This document shows, in pieces, positions 43,019 to 50,533 of a DNA stretch of 53,431 nt. The position numbers were made by a program, and so were the translations under genes. The first letter of the stretch is position 1. Every line of letters starts with the position of its first letter. This DNA is from Muribaculaceae bacterium (GTDB lineage Bacteria > Bacteroidota > Bacteroidia > Bacteroidales > Muribaculaceae), in contig JAFLTU010000005.1 of assembly GCA_022509125.1 (NCBI GenBank), positions 28,452 to 81,882 of the forward strand. The letters run 5' to 3'. The notes below the pieces were generated by a model. It had not been told where the DNA came from, ran no database searches, and worked only from the letters and a program-made list of their open reading frames with translations.

Positions 43019-45577
43019 TCAACCGCAACGGGAGCTTCCACAACTTGTGCATATTAGGCAGCCTTCCTGATAAATCAAGGATTCAGAGCCACAATTAGGG
43101 CATTTATGTCCCTTGGCCTCTGTGCCGTTAGGGAGATATTTCTTCAATGCCCTCTCCACTCCATTTTTCCATGTATTGATGCTATTGGAGTCTAATTCAA
43201 GGCCTCCAACGAGTTTTAATACCTGATCGATGGGCATACCGTAACGCAGCACTCCGGAAATCAATTTTGCATAGTTCCAGAATTCGGGATTAAATTTTTC
43301 GCTAAGGCCTTCAATAGTGGTTTTATATCCCCGTTTATTGATAAACTGGAAGTCATAACGTTTCTTTCCGTTTTCATCCGTGGCTTTGATAATCTTGCCA
43401 TGGGTGACGCTCTTAGGACAGAAGATGCCATCCTCATCATCGGCCAATCCGGTGAATATCTCATAAGGTTTGCCATCGACAAGACCTACAAAAGCAATCC
43501 ATTTCTCTTTGTTGTTTTGAAATCTAACGACGTCGGCCTCAAGTTCAATGGGACGTTTCACTACATGATCTGCATAATGAATAAGACCGGCCGATTCCTC
43601 TTCCTTTGACTTAGGCTCTTTTTTGACCGTTTCCAAAACGTTGGAGCGAGACCCGTCGCGATAGACTGTGCAGCCTTTGCATCCCGATCTCCATGCCTCA
43701 GCATAGAGTTGCTCCACGAGTTCTTCCGTAACGTCGTTTGGGAGATTTATCGTGACGCTAATCGAGTGGTCTACCCATTTTTGGATCGAGCCTTGCATCC
43801 TTACCTTCTCCAACCAGTCTACATCGTTAGATGTGGCTTTATAGTAAGGGGATTTTTCCACTAAAGCATCGATTTCTTCGGCTGTCATATTGTCTTTCTT
43901 CTCGATTCCATTGGCTTCCATCCAAGTCAGGAATTTATGATGGTAGACAATATATTCCTCGAAAGAATCGCCAACTTCATCCACAAAATCGATTCTGACG
44001 TTTTCGTCGGAAGGATTTACCTTACGCCTTCTTTTATAGACAGGCAAGAAAACGGGTTCGATGCCCGAAGTAGTTTGAGTCATCAGCGAGGTGGTGCCTG
44101 TGGGTGCAATGGTAAGGCATGCAATGTTGCGGCGTCCTGACTTCTGCATTCGCTCTATAAGTTCCGGGTCTGCCTCCTTGATTCTTTGAATAAAGGGATT
44201 GTTTTTTTCCTTTTCGGCGTTGAAAACAGAGAAGGCACCACGTTGCTCAGCCAACTCAACGGAAGCCCTGAAATAAGCCAGGGCGAGTTCTTTATGGACC
44301 TTAACTGAGAATTCCGTGGCTTCAGGAGTTCCATATCTAAATCCAAGGGCAGCTAGCATGTCTCCCTCTCCTGTGGTGCCGCAACCTGTGCGACGTCCTT
44401 TAGAAGTTTTATCCTTTATTTTCGACCATAGGTGAAGTTCTGTGCTTTTAACTTCGTCAGGCTCCGGATCCTCTTTTATTTTCTTTATGATTTCATCGAT
44501 TTTCTCCATTTCCAAATCGATGATATCGTCCATGATCCTTTGGGCTTTAGCCACATGTTTTCTGAATAGATCGAAATCAAATTCGGCATCGGGCCTGAAA
44601 GGATTTTTAACATAACTATAAAGGTTTATGGCCAAAAGACGGCAACTGTCGTAAGGACATAATGGAATTTCTCCGCAAGGGTTTGTTGAGATAGTGCGAA
44701 ATCCTTCGTTGGCATAGCAATCTGCCAGGCTTTCACGGGTTATAGTGTCCCAGAACAATACCCCGGGTTCGGCACTCTGCCAGGCATTATGAATGATTTT
44801 TTTCCATAATGACTGGGCATCAATAGTTCTCGTGTAATCAGGATTTTCTGAGTCAACAGGAAATTTCAGTTCATATTCTTTACCGGCGAGAGCAGCTTCC
44901 ATAAAGCTGTCGTCGATACGCAACGAGACGTTAGCTCCAGTGATTTTCCCCGGAGTTGTCTTGGCATCGACAAAGGCTTCGGAGTCGGGATGTTTAATTG
45001 AGACTGTTAGCATCAAAGCTCCTCGGCGACCATCTTGGGCCACTTCTCGAGTGGAATTGCTGTATCTTTCCATGAAGGGCACTAGGCCGGTGGAAGTCAG
45101 CGCTGAATTTTTCACAGGAGCCCCTTTTGGACGCAAGTGGCTAAGGTCGTGTCCTACACCTCCTCGACGTTTCATTAACTGCACCTGTTCTTCGTCGATT
45201 TTGATGATCCCTCCATAAGAGTCGGGAGTCTTATCAAGGCCGATTACAAAACAATTTGACAGGGAACCTACCTGATAGTTATTGCCGATACCTGCCATGG
45301 GGCTTCCTTGGGGCACTATGTATTTGAAATCTTTCAAGACCTCATAAATTTCCTCTTCAGATAAAGGGGACGGATATTTTGACTCAGCTCCGGCAATGGA
45401 ACGGGCAATTCTATGGTGCATGTCGTCGGGAGTTCTCTCGTAGATATTCCCGAAGGAATCTTTGAGGGCATATTTTGTGACCCATACGCGTGCTGCAAGT
45501 TGGTCGCCTTTGAAATATTCAAGGGAGGCTTCATAAGCCTCGTCATAACTATATATGGTTGGTGTTTGTGTCGCCAT
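43019..45577 (-). CDS. nrdJ: Adenosylcobalamin-dependent ribonucleotide reductase (class II)
   Basis: 852 residues. It makes deoxyribonucleotides without oxygen dependence, using coenzyme B12. The barrel carries GSLSNCFVIG, TNPCGEIPLCPYDSCRLLAINL with the catalytic Cys, and IAPTGTTSLMTQTTSGIEP. The C-terminus has a zinc-ribbon-like CPNCGSESLIYQEGCLICTSCGSSRCG that includes the redox-active cysteine pair. It resembles the TIGR02504 group. It has its own promoter (45630-45599, minus) that overlaps the divergent nitroreductase promoter. The cell must make or import cobalamin; none of those genes is in this window. Confidence 0.96.
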   Translation of the reverse strand: MATQTPTIYSYDEAYEASLEYFKGDQLAARVWVTKYALKDSFGNIYERTPDDMHHRIARSIAGAESKYPSPLSEEEIYEVLKDFKYIVPQGSPMAGIGNNYQVGSLSNCFVIGLDKTPDSYGGIIKIDEEQVQLMKRRGGVGHDLSHLRPKGAPVKNSALTSTGLVPFMERYSNSTREVAQDGRRGALMLTVSIKHPDSEAFVDAKTTPGKITGANVSLRIDDSFMEAALAGKEYELKFPVDSENPDYTRTIDAQSLWKKIIHNAWQSAEPGVLFWDTITRESLADCYANEGFRTISTNPCGEIPLCPYDSCRLLAINLYSYVKNPFRPDAEFDFDLFRKHVAKAQRIMDDIIDLEMEKIDEIIKKIKEDPEPDEVKSTELHLWSKIKDKTSKGRRTGCGTTGEGDMLAALGFRYGTPEATEFSVKVHKELALAYFRASVELAEQRGAFSVFNAEKEKNNPFIQRIKEADPELIERMQKSGRRNIACLTIAPTGTTSLMTQTTSGIEPVFLPVYKRRRKVNPSDENVRIDFVDEVGDSFEEYIVYHHKFLTWMEANGIEKKDNMTAEEIDALVEKSPYYKATSNDVDWLEKVRMQGSIQKWVDHSISVTINLPNDVTEELVEQLYAEAWRSGCKGCTVYRDGSRSNVLETVKKEPKSKEEESAGLIHYADHVVKRPIELEADVVRFQNNKEKWIAFVGLVDGKPYEIFTGLADDEDGIFCPKSVTHGKIIKATDENGKKRYDFQFINKRGYKTTIEGLSEKFNPEFWNYAKLISGVLRYGMPIDQVLKLVGGLELDSNSINTWKNGVERALKKYLPNGTEAKGHKCPNCGSESLIYQEGCLICTSCGSSRCG

Positions 45578-45595
45578 CTATTCTCTTTTTATTGA

Positions 45596-45630
45596 TTGCA
45601 AATTTAATTAAGTATAGCTAATTTTGCAAA
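45596..45630. promoter_or_regulatory. Overlapping divergent promoters, nrdJ and nitroreductase
   Basis: Minus strand: TTTG (45630-45627), 20 bases, TAAATTTG (45606-45599), about 20 bases before the nrdJ ATG. Plus strand: TTG (45596-45598), 20 bases, TAATTTTG (45619-45626), toward the nitroreductase. The two -33/-7 sets occupy the same 35 bases, so use of one should exclude the other. Confidence 0.6.
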
Positions 45631-45743
45631 GGCAATAAGACACGGGAAATGATAATTTTAAGATTGACACTTATAATTTTGTAAACGTTCTTTTCCATGG
45701 TTTTCCAGGCAAATTGCTTAGTAAATACGATAAAAAGAAGAGG

Positions 45744-46490
45744 ATGAAACCGGATTATTTTTTATCAAGAAAGAGTTGCCGAAATTTTAAGACAGATAAA
45801 ATTTCCGACACTCTCTTGGAGGATATAATATCCCAGGCATCGAAGTCACCGACATGTGGCAATATGCAGCTTTATAGCGTTGTTGTCACTTCCGAACCTG
45901 ACAATCTAAAGAAGATGGCGGCTTTTCATTATAATCAACCGGCTGCCACCTCGGCCCCTTGTATACTGACGGTATGTGCCGACTTCAACAGGTTTTCAGA
46001 ATGGTGTAAGTCCAACAATGCAGACGCCGGTTTCGATAATTTTCATTCCTTCATAATGGCTCTGACTGATGCTGTCATTTTCGCCCAGCAGATTGTCACA
46101 ATAGCCGAACTCCAAGGCTTGGGGACTTGCTATCTTGGCACAGTCAATTATAATGCTCAAGAGATTTCACAAATGTTGCAGTTGCCAGCTCTGGTTGTGC
46201 CTGTTGCCGCCATTGCTGTCGGATGGCCTGCTAAAGAGGGGGATGAAACCAAAAGGCTGCCGGTTGATGCAATCTTCCATAAAGAAGTTTATCGTCACGA
46301 TGACGCTAAAATTATCCGGGATTTTTTCAAGGTTCTATCGGAAGACGATGCTAATGAGAAATTTATCGCTGAAAACGGTAAAGAAAATATAGCCCAAGTT
46401 TTCTCCGAGGTGAGATATCCGCGCTCCGTTAATGAAGAGGTGTCACGAAGCTTTTTGCGTCTTTTGAAGGAAAAGGGTTTTATGTACTGA
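45744..46490 (+). CDS. Nitroreductase family protein (NfsA/FRP-like)
   Basis: 248 residues from the ATG at 45744, which has an AAGAAGAGG ribosome site just before it; a TTG at 45714 is open but unlikely. FMN-dependent oxidoreductase fold: LSRKSCRNFKTDKISDTLLEDIISQASKSPTCGNMQLYSVVVT at the N-terminus and IAELQGLGTCYLGTVNYN, LVVPVAAIAVGWPAKEGDETKRLPVDAIFHKEVY later, as in NADPH-dependent flavin or nitro reductases. It probably reduces quinones, nitroaromatics or flavins in the cytosol. An AraC-type regulator follows 37 bases later. Confidence 0.9.
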   Translation: MKPDYFLSRKSCRNFKTDKISDTLLEDIISQASKSPTCGNMQLYSVVVTSEPDNLKKMAAFHYNQPAATSAPCILTVCADFNRFSEWCKSNNADAGFDNFHSFIMALTDAVIFAQQIVTIAELQGLGTCYLGTVNYNAQEISQMLQLPALVVPVAAIAVGWPAKEGDETKRLPVDAIFHKEVYRHDDAKIIRDFFKVLSEDDANEKFIAENGKENIAQVFSEVRYPRSVNEEVSRSFLRLLKEKGFMY

Positions 46491-46527
46491 TATCAAGCGA
46501 TTCTTGATTTTCAAAAATATTGAATAG

Positions 46528-47400
46528 ATGACAAAGGAGCTTGGTTTGAAATATAACCTTGAACTGGTTGAGGATGTTTCCAACATTCTTGCTCAAGATT
46601 TTTGGGTCTATTGCAATTTTAAAGGATCGATGATTCCGGAGATCACAGACCCTATAAAATTCACATCGTCTTGTTCCATTTTTGTCAAAGAGGGGGAGGG
46701 AAAGATAGAAATCGACCTTCTAACTTATGATTTCAAAGGGCCATGTATTGTGAATATCCGTCAGGGCCAAATTATACAGAATGCCGAAGTGAGCGGTAAT
46801 TTCGACGCCTCCTTCATTGTTTTGTCTCAAAGGTTTTGCGACAATCTTTTTCTGCTCCTCAAAGACAGCACTTCCTACGGCACTGCCACTCTTGAGAGGG
46901 TGGCTTCAGTGCCTCCTAATCTGGTGGAAAAATTTCAAAAATTTTACGCTCATATCCGCGACATTTTCGATGGGAGCCACGGTCCTAATGAATATCAGGC
47001 TATGGTGCTCGCAATTGCCTCATTTTTCTATGAATGTGCCACCAAATGTTATCCTCCTGTACTTGACGCCTCTAAAAAATCTATCCACAGGCTGACCGAA
47101 AAATTCCTCTCTTTGGTTCAACAACATTTCAAAAAAGAGAGGTTTCTTGATTTCTATGCCTCTCAACTTGAAGTTTCCACCAAACATTTGTCGCGCACAG
47201 TAAAAGAGTCCACAGGCTTTACGGCAGTGGAATGGATTGACCGATTCGTCATTCTGGAAGCAAAAGTGTTGCTTAAAGCCACCAATCTTTCAATTCAGCA
47301 GATTTCCGATGAATTGAATTTTGCCTCACAATCCTTTTTCGGAAAATATTTCAAGAAACACATTGGTAAATCTCCCAAGGATTTCCGCAATTCTCAATAA
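46528..47400 (+). CDS. AraC-family transcriptional regulator
   Basis: 290 residues. The N-terminal ~180 residues form a cupin-like sensor domain (for example CSIFVKEGEGKIEIDLLTYDFKGPCIVNI). The C-terminal ~100 residues are an AraC/XylS double helix-turn-helix: VQQHFKKERFLDFYASQLEVSTKHLSRTVKESTGFTAVEWID and LLKATNLSIQQISDELNFASQSFFGKYFKKHIGKSPKDFRN. It lies directly after the nitroreductase and is probably co-transcribed with it, so it may control that gene or the facing EamA exporter. The ligand is unknown. Confidence 0.92.
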   Translation: MTKELGLKYNLELVEDVSNILAQDFWVYCNFKGSMIPEITDPIKFTSSCSIFVKEGEGKIEIDLLTYDFKGPCIVNIRQGQIIQNAEVSGNFDASFIVLSQRFCDNLFLLLKDSTSYGTATLERVASVPPNLVEKFQKFYAHIRDIFDGSHGPNEYQAMVLAIASFFYECATKCYPPVLDASKKSIHRLTEKFLSLVQQHFKKERFLDFYASQLEVSTKHLSRTVKESTGFTAVEWIDRFVILEAKVLLKATNLSIQQISDELNFASQSFFGKYFKKHIGKSPKDFRNSQ

Positions 47401-47430
47401 TCCTAATAGGCCGAAAGAACTTAACTGCTT

Positions 47431-48327
47431 TTATGTTTTTCGCAAACCGGGTTTGTATTTATCGGAGATGAGGATACCTCCGATAATCAGGGCGCATCCG
47501 AAATAACCGAGCCATAAGATCTGTTCTCCCAAGAGGAAATATCCCGCAATCATGGTCACCACGGGCTGAACATATAAATAATTATTGGATTTCATAGGGC
47601 CAAGCTGTTTCAAGACATCGTTCCAGACCAGATATGCGAAAGCCGAGCAAAAGAGGCCCAGGAATAGGAAATTCAAAAGATATTGCGGTTCTTCCAAATT
47701 AAAAAGCTGCCAGAGACGAAGAGGCTCATGCTGGATAAGGAGAAGCGGCAAGGCAGTGATTACCCCGTAGAAGAAAAGCTTGCGGGTGATAAAAAGTGAG
47801 GAATAAATAGGAGTCAGACGTTTCACTGCGATTGTGTAGACCGACCAACTCACTGCAGCCGAAAGGGCAATAATATCTCCTATAGGATTGATTTCCAATT
47901 CTTCACCCGAACTAAAGATTATGCACACCACTCCTAAAAAGGCTATAATGGTGCCGAAAATGACATTGGGTTTTGGAAGAAACCTGTAAATGAAGGCCAA
48001 CATAATTGTGGTGAAAATAGGAGAGACATTCACCAGAAGTGAGACATTTCCTGTCGTGGTATATTTTAAAGCGTAGTTCTCTGCTATAAAGTAGATGGAG
48101 CCTGCACACATTCCACATACAAGGAGCAGCAATTCATCTTTATAATTATTTGCCATCACTTTTTTCCAAGTGAAACAGAGCAAAATGATATATGCGAATG
48201 CAAACCTATAGACGAAAACTTCGACCGGGGAGAAACCTCCCGAGACCAACAACACTTTTGAACTGAGGAACGAAGTTCCCCAGGCCACCATAACAAGCAG
48301 TGCTCCTATGTGGGCTATGAGTTTCAT
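47431..48327 (-). CDS. EamA/DMT-family permease
   Basis: 298 residues with ten hydrophobic helices in two EamA repeats (first about 5-140, second about 150-290). Motifs such as GTSFLSSKVLL, AENYALKYTTTGNVSLLVNVSPIFTTIMLAF and YLYVQPVVTMIAGYFLLGEQ are typical. Members export metabolites or amino acids; no substrate can be assigned. Convergent with the AraC gene, 30 bases apart with no hairpin between. Its promoter is a good consensus match. Confidence 0.92.
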   Translation of the reverse strand: MKLIAHIGALLVMVAWGTSFLSSKVLLVSGGFSPVEVFVYRFAFAYIILLCFTWKKVMANNYKDELLLLVCGMCAGSIYFIAENYALKYTTTGNVSLLVNVSPIFTTIMLAFIYRFLPKPNVIFGTIIAFLGVVCIIFSSGEELEINPIGDIIALSAAVSWSVYTIAVKRLTPIYSSLFITRKLFFYGVITALPLLLIQHEPLRLWQLFNLEEPQYLLNFLFLGLFCSAFAYLVWNDVLKQLGPMKSNNYLYVQPVVTMIAGYFLLGEQILWLGYFGCALIIGGILISDKYKPGLRKT

Positions 48328-48350
48328 GGTCAGATAAGGTTTTAGCTTTG

Positions 48351-48381
48351 CAAATTTACTAAATCCGCTTTATCTTCACAA
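48351..48381 (-). promoter_or_regulatory. Bacteroidetes-type promoter for the EamA permease
   Basis: On the minus strand TTG (48381-48379), 20 bases, TAAATTTG (48358-48351), 23 bases before the ATG. Confidence 0.7.
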
Positions 48382-48426
48382 TTTTGAAGACCTCTTAATA
48401 TAAAAGGAACGACATGACTAAAAAAT

Positions 48427-48460
48427 AAGGACGACATCAATGAATGTCGCCCTTTTATTA
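48427..48460 (-). terminator. Terminator after the rubredoxin gene
   Basis: AAGG-A-CGACAT, loop CAATGA, ATGTCG-C-CCTT with a single internal mismatch; on the minus strand followed by ATTTTTTAG. Confidence 0.75.
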
Positions 48461-48478
48461 TGTAATAAAAAAATTAAT

Positions 48479-48640
48479 CTAATTAACAGGAGAGAATTCG
48501 CTCTTTGGAGCCTCACAAATTGGACATACGAAAGTATCGGGTAAAGACTCGAAAGATGTTCCGGGAGCTATATTGTCGTCGGGTATCCCGGCTTCAGGAT
48601 CATAAATGTATCCGCAAACATTACAAACATATTTTTTCAT
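48479..48640 (-). CDS. Rubredoxin
   Basis: 53 residues from the ATG at 48640, the standard rubredoxin start [11 protein letters not shown]; the frame is open to 48673 but the extension lacks similarity. Four cysteines in [15 protein letters not shown] and [13 protein letters not shown] bind one iron. A small cytosolic electron carrier, often delivering electrons to rubrerythrin or superoxide reductase for oxygen defence in anaerobes. No partner gene is adjacent. Confidence 0.97.
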   Translation of the reverse strand: MKKYVCNVCGYIYDPEAGIPDDNIAPGTSFESLPDTFVCPICEAPKSEFSPVN

Positions 48641-48699
48641 AATCATTATTTTTAGGTTTTTATATATTTTCAACGTTCGCGGTGGCTGAATGGTTCATA

Positions 48700-48731
48700 T
48701 TTGCAAGTTTGGACGCCCTGTTTTATATTTG
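48700..48731 (+). promoter_or_regulatory. Bacteroidetes-type promoter for the DUF1015 gene
   Basis: TTTG (48700-48703), 20 bases, TATATTTG (48724-48731), about 70 bases before the ATG at 48803. Full match on both elements. Confidence 0.75.
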
Positions 48732-48802
48732 CAATCAAGAAGCCGATTCAATATTTTATGATTGGATGGCCCCCAAGAGATAAAAATTCTAAATCTGATA
48801 CT

Positions 48803-50047
48803 ATGGCAAAAGTGAAACCATTCAAAGGGGTAAGACCCCCGAAGCATCTTGTGGAGCATGTCGTGTCAAGGCCTTATGATGTATTAAATAGCGACGAGGC
48901 ACGTAAAGAGGCCCACGGTAATGAAAAATCCCTTTATAGAATCATAAAGCCGGAAATAGATTTCGATCCCTCCACGGATGAGCATGATCCTAAAGTCTAT
49001 GAAAAAGCAGCCGAAAATTTCAAACTTTTTCAAGAAAATGGCTGGCTCCTACAAGACGACAAAGATCACTATTACATCTACTCGCAAACTATGGATGGCC
49101 GCACGCAATATGGTTTTGTTATTGCCGCATGGGTCAACGATTATATGGAGGGTAGAATTAAAAAGCATGAGCTCACTCGACGTGACAAAGAGGAAGACCG
49201 CATGAAACACGTCAGAGTAAACAATGCCAATATTGAACCGGTCTTTTTTGCTTTCCCCGATAATGAAGAGCTCGCAGAAATCATTGAGAAAGTCACAAAA
49301 CAAGAGCCGGAATATGATTTCATAGCCCCCGACGGTTTCGGACACACGCTTTGGAAAATCGGAGACGAACCTACAATTAAGAAAATCACTGAAGAATTTG
49401 AAAAAATCCCGCATCTATATATAGCCGACGGTCACCACCGTTCTGCGGCGGCAGCCCTCGTAGGAGCTGAAAAGGCCCGCAACAATCCTGACCATAAAGG
49501 AGACGAGGAATATAATTATTTCATGGCTGTGGCTTTCCCTGCCTCCCATCTGAAAATTATCGATTACAATAGAGTAGTCAAGGATCTAAACGGACTCTTA
49601 CCTCAAGAATTCCTCGATCGTCTTAAAGAAAATTTCGATGTGGAAGAAAAGGGAACAGATATCTATCGTCCCAATAAACTCCATAATTTCTCCTTATATC
49701 TGGATGGGAAATGGTATTCACTGACTGCCAAACCGGGCACCTATAACGATGACGACCCAATAGGGGTGCTTGATGTCACGGTGTCGTCCGACCTTATTTT
49801 GCGTGATATTCTTGGCATTACCGATCTTAGAGGGGATAAACGGATCGATTTCGTAGGAGGTATCAGAGGTCTTGAAGAATTGAAAAGAAGGGTAGACAGT
49901 GGTGAAATGGCAATGGCATTAGCGCTTTATCCTGTCACGATGGATCAGCTAATTGATATAGCGGATTCCGGAAATATCATGCCCCCGAAAACCACATGGT
50001 TTGAACCCAAACTGCGTTCAGGCCTAGTGATCCATAAACTCGACTAA
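48803..50047 (+). CDS. DUF1015 family protein
   Basis: 414 residues from the ATG at 48803; the longer open frame crosses the promoter. Family features: start MAKVKPFKGVRPPKHLVEHVVSRPYDVLNSDEARK, the central LYIADGHHRSAAAALVGAE with a His pair, AVAFPASHLKIIDYNRVVKDLNG, and the end GNIMPPKTTWFEPKLRSGLVIHKLD. The family is uncharacterised; in many Bacteroidetes it sits beside serine biosynthesis genes serC and serA, which are not seen here. Cytosolic; its conserved His and Asp residues suggest an enzyme or a phospho-ligand binder. Confidence 0.9.
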   Translation: MAKVKPFKGVRPPKHLVEHVVSRPYDVLNSDEARKEAHGNEKSLYRIIKPEIDFDPSTDEHDPKVYEKAAENFKLFQENGWLLQDDKDHYYIYSQTMDGRTQYGFVIAAWVNDYMEGRIKKHELTRRDKEEDRMKHVRVNNANIEPVFFAFPDNEELAEIIEKVTKQEPEYDFIAPDGFGHTLWKIGDEPTIKKITEEFEKIPHLYIADGHHRSAAAALVGAEKARNNPDHKGDEEYNYFMAVAFPASHLKIIDYNRVVKDLNGLLPQEFLDRLKENFDVEEKGTDIYRPNKLHNFSLYLDGKWYSLTAKPGTYNDDDPIGVLDVTVSSDLILRDILGITDLRGDKRIDFVGGIRGLEELKRRVDSGEMAMALALYPVTMDQLIDIADSGNIMPPKTTWFEPKLRSGLVIHKLD

Positions 50048-50059
50048 AGTCTCTACAAA

Positions 50060-50533
50060 CTAATTAGACCTATCAAAGGCAGCCCTCTCCGAAATAATGG
50101 AGTCGGCTGCCTCTTCATTCCCTAAACTTTTGAAGGAAAATTCTTTAAGCTTATTTTCTCGAATCTCTAAAAGATGGAGCTGAAGCTTATAGAGGGAATC
50201 GTTTTCCTGCTCGGTCAATTGATAATCTGTTGAAGGCGGGACAGAAAAATTTATTTCCGTCATTTTTTTCTCATAAACTTTATCGAGAGAATCGATTTCT
50301 AAAGAATCTTTTGAAACACTTGTCTTTTGTATAAAAGTTTCGATTGTCTCAGCGCTAAGAGAGAAAAGTTTTCGAGCTTCCGGATTGTCGGATGAAACCT
50401 CCTTACTTCCACAAGAGGCCAAAATAATAGCTGCCAAAAAGATTGAAGTCAATCCACTAAACCTTATTCCCGATAAAGATTTAGAGGACCCTCCGAAAAC
50501 AAAATTTATGAAATTTCTAATCTTCTGTTTCAT
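50060..50533 (-). CDS. Small putative lipoprotein overlapping uvrA
   Basis: 157 residues. Its ATG overlaps the uvrA TGA (ATGA, 4 bases), so translation is probably coupled. After a basic N-terminus of ~27 residues there is a hydrophobic stretch ending in a lipobox, SIFLAAIILASC, giving a mature acidic, helix-rich protein (SLDKVYEKKMTEINFSV and following; LTEQENDSLYKLQLHLLEIRENKL). The long run before the hydrophobic core is atypical of a lipoprotein signal; a later start is not excluded. No domain recognised. Convergent with the DUF1015 gene, 12 bases apart. Confidence 0.7.
   Translation of the reverse strand: MKQKIRNFINFVFGGSSKSLSGIRFSGLTSIFLAAIILASCGSKEVSSDNPEARKLFSLSAETIETFIQKTSVSKDSLEIDSLDKVYEKKMTEINFSVPPSTDYQLTEQENDSLYKLQLHLLEIRENKLKEFSFKSLGNEEAADSIISERAAFDRSN

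Noticed and set aside
45674..45681. TAATTTTG as the main nitroreductase promoter
   Set aside because: No -33 element at the right distance, whereas the site at 45596-45626 has both elements. Kept only as an alternative.
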